DNA of 47,424 nucleotides from Insolitispirillum peregrinum (GTDB taxonomy: Bacteria; Pseudomonadota; Alphaproteobacteria; Rhodospirillales; Rhodospirillaceae), in NCBI RefSeq assembly GCF_042665255.1, contig NZ_JBHTCD010000034.1; one strand, written 5' to 3'. Below the pieces are notes generated by a model. That model saw only the letters and a program-made list of their open reading frames with translations. It was not told where the DNA came from and made no database searches. The translations under genes were made by a program, and so were the position numbers. Below are positions 41,607 through 47,424 of this stretch, one piece after another. Every line of letters starts with the position of its first letter. Positions within the stretch are counted from its first letter, which is position 1.

Positions 41607-42254
41607 ATGACCCGTTCCATCCTCCTCGGCGTCTTTCTGTGTGGCGTGCTGGGTCTTTTCGCCGGGCTTGGCTCGGCTGAAACGACCTCTGCCACACAAG
41701 CACCCGTTTCGATCGAAGAACGCCTGGCGCAGGCGAATAAGGATTACGATCTCGCTTTTCGGGGGCTGTCGCCCGATGGTTTCGAGCCTGTGTTCGCGCA
41801 ATTTCTGGCGTTGGCGCAAGAGGGCAACGCCGAAGCTCAGGAGGCCGTTGGCAGCATGTACATTACTCAACAAGGTGTCGCATTTGATCGCTGCGAGGCG
41901 ACCTATTGGTGGGACAAAGCCGCACGGGCCGGGCGGACGGAAGCGCAGGCCCGGATGGGGTATAACTACTGGAATGGCAACGGGGTGATCCGGGATTTTG
42001 ATCTTGCGTATCTGTGGCTGATGACTGCGGCAAAAAATGGTGATGCTGATGCAAAGAAAAGGGCCAAATCTATAGCAAAATCAGATATAGTTGATGAACA
42101 AAGGGTATTTGATCTTGATATGAAGCTTCATAAATGGCGGGCCGAGGATCAGGCTCCGGCAATAATTATAAGAGTTCCAAAAATTTTCTCATTAAAAATG
42201 CTATCAATTATAGCAGGACTGACTCCATGCCACATGGGCTATGATGAATTTTGA
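41607..42254 (+). CDS. Secreted Sel1-repeat protein, copy 4 (type B tail)
   Basis: A 215-residue paralogue. The first repeat (SMYITQQGVAFDRCEATYWWDKAARAGRTEAQARMGYNYWNGNG) mixes the repeat of copies 1/5 with the second repeat of copy 2. The tail is type B (KIFSLKMLSIIAGLTPCHMGYDEF). It is the counterpart of copy 2 in the second unit, and followed by the same R1-containing region. Confidence 0.85.
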   Translation: MTRSILLGVFLCGVLGLFAGLGSAETTSATQAPVSIEERLAQANKDYDLAFRGLSPDGFEPVFAQFLALAQEGNAEAQEAVGSMYITQQGVAFDRCEATYWWDKAARAGRTEAQARMGYNYWNGNGVIRDFDLAYLWLMTAAKNGDADAKKRAKSIAKSDIVDEQRVFDLDMKLHKWRAEDQAPAIIIRVPKIFSLKMLSIIAGLTPCHMGYDEF

Positions 42255-42342
42255 TTTTTATAGGTCATGTGATGATGTCTTTATTGAAATAATTTTACAT
42301 GTTGATATCTCTTTCAGTACACGGCAACAAGATAACAGAGTC

Positions 42343-42507
42343 ATGGAGCGCCGCTCGATACCTCGCTGGGGTCCTAGACCCCATTCCGTTGAATTCAAAT
42401 AGAAAGTGGGGGATGGGGCATTGGCCCCAAGTGAGCGTTCGAGGCCAATGCTCCGGGTAGGCTCAGGCGATAGCCCGCTCTTGTTCTTCAACTATCTTCT
42501 ACTGTGG
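42343..42507 (+). repeat. Dispersed repeat, family R1, copy 4 (in tandem unit 2)
   Basis: Nearly identical to 40283-40447, as expected from duplication of the unit. Confidence 0.75.
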
Positions 42508-42634
42508 CCCCTCTCCCTTCCCGAGCCAGAACAGGATCTTGCCTGAAACGTCGATAAAACCGGGGTAGTCTACAAGGGTCCGCCGAAAAGGCTGACGGCT
42601 GTCATGGCACCATGATGAGTTTCAAGAGGGATTT

Positions 42635-43282
42635 ATGACCCGTTCCATCCTCCTCGGCGTCTTTCTGTGTGGCGTGCTGGGTCTTTTCGCCGGGCTTGGC
42701 TCGGCTGAAACGACCTCTGCCACACAAACACCCGTTTCGATCGAAGAACGCCTTGCGCAGGCGAATAAGGATTACAATCTCGCTTTTCGGGGGCTATCAC
42801 CCGATGGTTTCGAGCCTGTGTTCGCGCAGTTTCTGGCGTTGGCACAAGAAGGAAACGCCGAAGCTCAGGAGACCGTTGGCCAAATGTACATTACTCAACA
42901 GGGTGTCGCATTTGATCGCTGCGAAGCGACCTATTGGTGGGACAAGGCCGCGCGTGCTGGACGAGCGGGGGCACAAGCTCGGCTGGGGTATAGCTACTGG
43001 GGTGGTGATGGGGTGATTCGGGATTTTGATCTTGCGTATCTATGGCTGATGACCGCAGCAAAAAACGGTGATGCTGATGCAAAGAAAGAGGCCAAATTTA
43101 TAGCGAAATCATATATAGATGATGAACAAAGGGTATTTGATCTTGATATGAAGCTTCACAAGTGGCGGGCCGAGGATCAGCCTCCGGCAATAATCGTAAG
43201 AGCTCCAAAAATTTTTGCATTAAAATTCATATTAGCTATAGCAGGATTAAATCCATGTCACATGGGCTATGATGAGATCTAA
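42635..43282 (+). CDS. Secreted Sel1-repeat protein, copy 5 (type A tail)
   Basis: A 215-residue paralogue, closest to copy 1 in the repeats (GAQARLGYSYWGGDGV) and to copy 3 in the tail (PPAIIVRAPKIFALKFILAIAGLNPCHMGYDEI). It is the last gene of the array and stands tail to tail with the intact 462-residue gene, 85 bp away; the 50 bp after its stop also follow copies 1 and 3. It is therefore probably the copy next to the original partner gene. Confidence 0.85.
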   Translation: MTRSILLGVFLCGVLGLFAGLGSAETTSATQTPVSIEERLAQANKDYNLAFRGLSPDGFEPVFAQFLALAQEGNAEAQETVGQMYITQQGVAFDRCEATYWWDKAARAGRAGAQARLGYSYWGGDGVIRDFDLAYLWLMTAAKNGDADAKKEAKFIAKSYIDDEQRVFDLDMKLHKWRAEDQPPAIIVRAPKIFALKFILAIAGLNPCHMGYDEI

Positions 43283-43367
43283 GTTCCATAAATTACAAGA
43301 TGAAGCGTGCATTGAGGGATCCTTTCTTCCTGATTGATATCTCAATGCACGCAATGTCATTGTTCTC

Positions 43368-44756
43368 TTATTTCATGAATGTCTGCAGTCCCGGAATGTT
43401 TTTCCGTCGCTCAATCTCATTTTGGGCGATTCTCCTGTCCATTGCCCGGATTGCAGGGGTAACCACCGCGTAGGATGACGCGGCGACGCCGATCGCGAGG
43501 GCGGCGGGGGACCCCAGGAACACCGCCACGATCCCTGCGCCGCTGACGCCGATGTTGATGGCGTCCTCTACATCAGACCCTGCATTAATTCCACGGTGTA
43601 ACTCGGACGAACTCCAGAGGGTCAAATTCATCGCCGGGTTAGCCTGATAGGCCTTGATGATGCCAAGAAGCTTGTCGGCAGTTTTGCCATCTTTGGCGCG
43701 CAAATCCTCAATCATCACCTTGGCATCAATCACAGCCTGTTTTTTATCTGTTGCCTCACGAATGGCGAGAACACTTTCCATCGCAGGACCAGCAAGAGAA
43801 AAATTCGCAGATGCCTCCAGCCCAAGTTGGGTGGCAAGGTTATCACTCCTTAGATCATTTCGACGAATTATTTCGTGATTGTATGCATAACGCTTAGATA
43901 TGCTGATCCCGGAATCAATCATGCCGGGGACCGCAAGGAGGTTCGCCTGAATGCCTGTCGCCTTGGCGGCATTGGCGAGTGTTGCCAGCCCTGCGTGATC
44001 GGCGTACAGACCAATCCCTGTTGCAGCCAGATCTGTTGCCCCTCCGGCGAAGCTGCTTTTGTCAAGGAATTTTCCTTTTTCTGATGCTGCAATAGCGTCC
44101 GCCAATTCCTTGCTTGACCAAAGGTCCATTGACCACTGCGGGTTGAAAACCTGATGGTCCAGCAATTTGTTCCTAAGGGGCAGGCATGTTTCCCTGTCTT
44201 CCTCAATGCATTGATTGAGATCATTGATGGCCTTGTTCAACAGTCTGCTTTTGTCGTCTGTTGCATTGATGAACGTTTCAATTGAATCCAGAGCTTTTCT
44301 GGTCTTTGGGCCCGCCCTCAGCCCCCCTCGCCCGCCGTCCTGCAGAAAGTAGTCCGTCATGGACATATATTTCTGGGCCTGAAACTCTTCATTGGCCTGC
44401 TTCTGGTTCCGATCCGCTTCCTGTGCAGCCTTTGCCACCCCTTCGGGATCGCTGGCGGCGACCTGGGGTGGAACCCTTATTCTTTGGGCCGGATTGCTGG
44501 CCGAGGCTGTCGGTGAGGTCTGTACGCCAGCCTCCTGCGCGGGATCACTGGAAACGGCTGCTGTTGCGGGTGCAGCGGGTTGGCCGGTGTCCGGTGACGG
44601 CAGGTTTTCCGGCGCAGCAGCCTGCGGGGTATCCTGAGCGGCATCATCGGTGGCGGAGGCAGGGGACGGTTGCGCCTGCGGGGCCACGGGCGGAGGCGGT
44701 GCGGCCGGAGGCACCTGAAGTTCGGTATTGTCGATGGATGTGTCGGTGTTGTTCAC
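43368..44756 (-). CDS. Unknown protein with Pro/Ala-rich N-terminus and hydrophobic Gly-rich C-terminus
   Basis: A 462-residue protein not recognised as a known family. Residues 15-110 are low-complexity Pro/Ala/Gln. Residues 110-210 are charged and helical (AKAAQEADRNQKQANEEFQAQKY). LWSS-x-EL occurs twice (212-217 and 380-385), each followed by a Gly/Ala-rich hydrophobic stretch (GGATDLAATGIGLYADHAGL; SGAGIVAVFLGSPAALAIGV), as if the last two thirds arose by internal duplication. The final stretch 400-435 could insert in a membrane. There is no signal peptide. The GTG at 44756 is chosen for the GGAG ribosome site at 44763-44766. Pieces of its 3' end are found in the Sel1 array, tying it to those genes. 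A pore-forming effector is one possibility; a phage-related structural protein is another. Confidence 0.65.
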   Translation of the reverse strand: MNNTDTSIDNTELQVPPAAPPPPVAPQAQPSPASATDDAAQDTPQAAAPENLPSPDTGQPAAPATAAVSSDPAQEAGVQTSPTASASNPAQRIRVPPQVAASDPEGVAKAAQEADRNQKQANEEFQAQKYMSMTDYFLQDGGRGGLRAGPKTRKALDSIETFINATDDKSRLLNKAINDLNQCIEEDRETCLPLRNKLLDHQVFNPQWSMDLWSSKELADAIAASEKGKFLDKSSFAGGATDLAATGIGLYADHAGLATLANAAKATGIQANLLAVPGMIDSGISISKRYAYNHEIIRRNDLRSDNLATQLGLEASANFSLAGPAMESVLAIREATDKKQAVIDAKVMIEDLRAKDGKTADKLLGIIKAYQANPAMNLTLWSSSELHRGINAGSDVEDAINIGVSGAGIVAVFLGSPAALAIGVAASSYAVVTPAIRAMDRRIAQNEIERRKNIPGLQTFMK

Positions 44757-44773
44757 AGGATGGCTCCTAAACA

Positions 44774-44800
44774 AAAGCCGCCCACAAGAGGGGGCGGCAT
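44774..44800 (-). terminator. Hairpin upstream of the 462-residue gene
   Basis: On the minus strand GCCGCCC (44798-44792) and GGGCGGC (44783-44777) are followed by TTTTGTTT. It separates the phage-like gene's transcript from that of the 462-residue gene. Confidence 0.6.
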
Positions 44801-44918
44801 ACCGTGTGATGTTGAAAGGAAACAGGAGGAAGGAATGGCGCTCCGGACCGCCTTGAGATCGGAAGCCCACGTTTTTTCATCGGCTGTCGTGTCCGGCGAG
44901 AGGACGCAAAGCAGGATC

Positions 44919-45068
44919 ATGGAGCGCTGCTCCAGACCTCGCTGGGGCCTTGAGGCTCCAGACCCCATTGACTTGATATTGAAAGAAAAAATGGGGGTTT
45001 GGGGCCTCAGGCTCCAAACGGGTTTGGGCGGTAGCCCATTCTTTTTCAGAAACTGTCGTGTACTGTGG
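44919..45068 (+). repeat. Dispersed ~150-bp repeat, family R1, copy 5
   Basis: ATGGAGCGCTGCTCCA start, GGGGCCTTGAGGCTCC and GGGGCCTCAGGCTCC palindromes, central TTGATATTGAAAGAAAAAA and TGTCGTGTACTGTGG end. It is closest to the copy at 23734. Confidence 0.8.
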
Positions 45069-45078
45069 CGTCAGGTTT

Positions 45079-45170
45079 AGAGCGCTTTCACACTGAGCGA
45101 AAACGCTCTCTGTTTTGAGTGCCGCATTTTCCGGGCCGTTGACCGGAGACGGTCAACGTGAAAATGCTCC
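45079..45170. repeat. Palindrome-led dispersed repeat, family R3, copy 2
   Basis: AGAGCGCTTTCACACTGAGC palindrome followed by TGCCGCATTTTCCGG and GTTGACCGGAGACGGTCAAC, matching 28545-28635. It ends 14 bp before the stop codon of the next gene, continuing with GCACGCTGGTCTAA, which is also found near 36157. Confidence 0.75.
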
Positions 45171-45183
45171 AACGCACGCTGGT

Positions 45184-47208
45184 CTAAAACCAGTGTGCCG
45201 GCATGTGGCGGGCAAACTGTTCCCAGGTCGATAAAACGTTTGCCAAAGACGGCACGGCCCCTGTCCTCTGAACAGCCTGCACGACCGGCTGCATGGCCTT
45301 GTAGGGATGACCAAGGGCTCTGGACAGAATAGCCGCCGGGTCTTTCAAATAATGATCGGCCAGGGCTTCCAGGCTTGGTTCGGCCTCAGGGTTTTCCATC
45401 ATGCTGCGCCATGTCGGCATGACCATATCCGCCGGAATGCCTGTTTTGGCGCTGATGTGCTCGGCGGATACCGTATCAAAATCCGGTGTGAAGCCATCCC
45501 CGGTCTTCAGGCGGCTCTTGACGTGATCCAGAATTACCGGAGACACCGCCGCCCAGGCCTGGGCATCGGTCAGACTGCCGGATTGCGCCAGCAGGGTATC
45601 GATGCGCTGAAAGGCTTGCTGATGCAGGGTGTCAAGCAAGGCGGGATCCTGCATCACCGGGCCTCCGGTCAGGACCGCCTGGTTGATCTTGCTCATCACC
45701 GACAGACAGGCCTGGCCGCGCTGCTGCTGAGTGATATCGCCGTGGTTCAGGGCGGTCTGGATGGAGTCAACCATCTGGCGGCCCACTGGCGACAGATAGG
45801 GGCGGTCTTCCAGCGTCAGGCGTTGCGAAAAGGCCGCCGGAGGCAAGGTCCCCAACCATATGGCGGTCGAGAAATCGGTGGCTTGAGGCCGCAAACCATA
45901 ATTGATCTCCTGCTGCCGCTTGAGTCCCGCCAGACTGCGCGGGGGCAGGTGGCGGGTGATGTCAGGCGACAGCGTTTCGACTGTATTCCCCTGATCGAGC
46001 CAACCGAAGCCCTCGGTCAAAAGCTCGGTGTGGTACTGGCGGGCCTGAACGAGAGTCTGACTGTGCCTTTGGCGCAGGTCGGCAAGGCCAATGGCAAACT
46101 GTTCCGGTGTAAAGTTCTGTTTCCGTGCCATGGCATCATAGGCGTCTTGCAGGTCGTCCAGATCTTGCAGGCCATAGAACTGACCCTGACGGAGCGGACT
46201 GGTCGGCCGGGGCAGCGGCTGAGGTACCGGGGCCGCAATGGCCGGGTCAGTTTCGCTATGCACTGTTGTTGTGGTCGGTACGGCAAAGGGGGCTGTCGTC
46301 CTGTTCTCGGGAGCCTGCCCCATCCGTTCTTTCCAGCTATCGAGCCTGAGCGTCAGGGGCTCGATGGTTTGGCGAACCTGATGCCTGGTCATGGCCAGGG
46401 CAACATGGGGCTGGATGGCCTGATAGTCCTGCTCGCTGATTTGTGCCTTGTTTTCCAGCAGATAGCTTTGTGCCCGTTCGGGATCGTTTTTCTGCAAGGT
46501 ATCGGTGATGACGGCGCTGTGTGCCTTGCTGCGCCATTCCGCAACGGATTTTTCCGGCGTTACCGCAGGGTCAGGATTGAGCAGGGCCGAGCGTATTGCT
46601 TCGGCCTCGCCGGATTTCCAGGCAAGGTCGGCGATGTCGGGCTGATCCCTGAAGGCGACAAAGGTCTTGAGGGACTCTGCCTGGGCATGGTCGGCGACGT
46701 CGCGACGGGCCTGGATTTTTTGCTGCTGCAGATGGGTTGCAATGACCCTTTGCAGAGGCTCGTCCATCGCTCTGGCGGCGTTGTCAAAGTACTCTCTTGC
46801 CCCGTCGTCAGGCAGGAGGGCGCGGATAGTCTGATGATTTTCAGACAATTTTTCCTGAACCGCACCATGCAGTGCAACGGCTTGTGCGCCCTTGGATTGC
46901 AGGTACGGATCATTCCCGACCAGAAGGTCACGATCCAGTCCGTCCTTTACATTCAGGGCATAGATCAGGGTGTTCCGCTGGTCCTGGCGCTTTTCCTCGT
47001 CGGCGATGGCCTGTTCCTCTGCCTGTGCCTGTGCATCGGCGCGTGCCTGTGTCTTTGACATCTGCTTAAAGTCATCACCCAGACTTTGCAGGCTTTTCCC
47101 CATTCTGGCCAGGCTGGAGCCGCCGCTGTCGTAGGCATCAGGGTTGACTGTAATTTTCTGGTAGTCAGCGGGTATGAAGCCCGTTTTGGCAGGAGGAAGT
47201 TTTATCAT
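45184..47208 (-). CDS. Phage internal-virion-like protein, 674 residues
   Basis: A long helical protein with the layout of phage internal virion / ejection proteins: a short N-terminus (KLPPAKTGFIPADYQKI), LARMGKSLQSLGDDFKQMSKTQARADAQAQAEEQAIADEEKRQ near 34-76 (amphipathic, Gln/Ala-rich), long coiled helices to about 300, a Pro-rich linker with PTTTTVHSETDPAIAAPVPQPLPRP near 310-335, then more helices (RQGQFYGLQDLDDLQDAYDAMARKQNFT). No enzyme motif, signal peptide or membrane segment is evident. Length and composition fit prophage structural proteins; no capsid, portal or tail gene lies inside this window, so it may be a prophage remnant or its edge. It sits between an upstream terminator at 47244 and repeat R3. 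Confidence 0.55.
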   Translation of the reverse strand: MIKLPPAKTGFIPADYQKITVNPDAYDSGGSSLARMGKSLQSLGDDFKQMSKTQARADAQAQAEEQAIADEEKRQDQRNTLIYALNVKDGLDRDLLVGNDPYLQSKGAQAVALHGAVQEKLSENHQTIRALLPDDGAREYFDNAARAMDEPLQRVIATHLQQQKIQARRDVADHAQAESLKTFVAFRDQPDIADLAWKSGEAEAIRSALLNPDPAVTPEKSVAEWRSKAHSAVITDTLQKNDPERAQSYLLENKAQISEQDYQAIQPHVALAMTRHQVRQTIEPLTLRLDSWKERMGQAPENRTTAPFAVPTTTTVHSETDPAIAAPVPQPLPRPTSPLRQGQFYGLQDLDDLQDAYDAMARKQNFTPEQFAIGLADLRQRHSQTLVQARQYHTELLTEGFGWLDQGNTVETLSPDITRHLPPRSLAGLKRQQEINYGLRPQATDFSTAIWLGTLPPAAFSQRLTLEDRPYLSPVGRQMVDSIQTALNHGDITQQQRGQACLSVMSKINQAVLTGGPVMQDPALLDTLHQQAFQRIDTLLAQSGSLTDAQAWAAVSPVILDHVKSRLKTGDGFTPDFDTVSAEHISAKTGIPADMVMPTWRSMMENPEAEPSLEALADHYLKDPAAILSRALGHPYKAMQPVVQAVQRTGAVPSLANVLSTWEQFARHMPAHWF

Positions 47209-47243
47209 CGGAGTTTCGTTGTGCGACTGTCTGGCAGACGACG

Positions 47244-47277
47244 CAAAAAAGCCGCCCTCTTGATTGAAAAGGGCGGC
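47244..47277 (-). terminator. Intrinsic terminator upstream of the phage-like gene
   Basis: On the minus strand GCCGCCC (47277-47271) pairs with GGGCGGC (47257-47251), followed by TTTTTTGCG. It would stop any transcript arriving from the IS side. Confidence 0.75.
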
Positions 47278-47297
47278 GTCTGGCTCGGTGGATTCTG

Positions 47298-47424
47298 AGA
47301 GCCCGTCCGGAAAGTTCCCTATTTTTTCTGATGCCTTGCAATTCTGCGCAACATCAGCCGGATCAGGGCGAGGCGCAAGAATGCCAGCGACATACGGGAC
47401 AGGTTTTCGAAGTCCTTGGCGAGA
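47298..47424 (-). mobile_element. Right end of an IS5-family (IS427-like) element, cut by the window
   Basis: The minus-strand frame ending at 47319 gives LAKDFENLSRMSLAFLRLAL followed by IRLMLRRIARHQKK, the C-terminus shared by IS5-family transposases of the IS427 group (usually RLAKDWENLSRTALAFLRLA). The probable terminal inverted repeat (GGGAACTTTCCGGACGGGCTC) directly follows the stop codon, at 47298-47318. The rest of the transposase lies beyond 47424. Confidence 0.75.

Larger units (their letters stand above)
40492..42550 (+). repeat. 2.06-kb tandem duplication unit 2 (Sel1 copies 3 and 4)
   Basis: Repeats unit 1 with the same gene order, fragment and R1 repeat. A third, incomplete unit starts at 42551 and ends about 43332, where it joins the 3' flank of the intact convergent gene. 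Confidence 0.85.

Noticed and set aside
38432..43332. CRISPR-like regular repeats
   Set aside because: The period is 2.06 kb and the repeats are whole genes; no short repeat/spacer array and no cas gene is present.
44670..45080. Plus-strand frame with a good ribosome site at 44835 (GGAGGAAGG ATG)
   Set aside because: Most of it is the translation of the R1 repeat, which gives similar open peptides at other copies; no independent support.
45307..47058. 583-codon open frame on the plus strand
   Set aside because: Antisense of the phage-like gene; no ribosome site or motif supports it, although it is long. The minus frame has the better composition.

Overview
This window looks like the chromosome of a Gram-negative alphaproteobacterium, probably of the order Rhodospirillales; no species can be named. 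The supporting signs are a small SRP RNA directly upstream of dnaX-ybaB-recR, a cnoX / LON-domain / Trm112 / DUF971 cluster, a GTP-type PEP carboxykinase, high-GC genes with moderately biased codons, and short palindromic intergenic repeats of a kind common in this class. Housekeeping genes are interrupted by one integrated element and bordered by repeat-rich accessory DNA.

Layout. 0-4.5 kb: the first codons of an IS481-like transposase, an XRE-family regulator, hisB, then a minus-strand cluster (DUF971, Trm112-like, LON-substrate-binding-domain protein, CnoX) and two nearly identical tRNA-Gly(GCC) genes. 4.5-11.1 kb: a surface-polysaccharide cluster (GT4 glycosyltransferase, gmd, rfbA, an unusual GT-B-like transferase), an IS5-type transposase remnant, and a WbaP/WcaJ-type initiating sugar-phosphate transferase on the other strand. 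11.3-15.5 kb: recR, ybaB, dnaX and the SRP RNA, then nudC. 15.6-22.8 kb: a 7.1-kb element integrated at the 3' end of tRNA-Arg(CCG), bounded by perfect 52-bp direct repeats. It carries a tyrosine integrase, an excisionase-like gene, two divergent Arc-type regulators around a palindromic operator region, a TraK-like / oriT-like / TraJ-like mobilisation module without a relaxase, a 451-residue AT-rich HExxH protein, and the scar of another integration event (a tRNA-Lys-like 3' end and a broken integrase). 22.8-38.4 kb: a 5'-truncated DegT-type aminotransferase, dnaJ-dnaK, an unknown 240-residue protein, pckG, a HugZ-like flavoprotein, a GST, a polysaccharide flippase, a CorC/HlyC-type membrane protein, and a divergent MFS exporter / AraC regulator pair.

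38.4-47.2 kb is the most unusual part. Five paralogous genes for secreted Sel1-repeat proteins stand head-to-tail, built by duplication of a 2.06-kb two-gene unit, with two alternating tail types (A-B-A-B-A). A convergent gene follows, encoding a 462-residue protein with a Pro/Ala-rich N-terminus and a hydrophobic glycine-rich C-terminus. Decayed fragments of its 3' region lie behind Sel1 copies 1 and 3. I read this as a candidate toxin/immunity-like or other fast-evolving partner locus; that is inference. Next to it is a 674-residue protein resembling phage internal-virion proteins, a mirror-oriented terminator, and the 3' end of an IS5-family transposase at the window edge. At least three families of dispersed repeats (150-165 bp, about 60 bp and 31-91 bp) sit between genes, one of them supplying the dnaJ stop codon.
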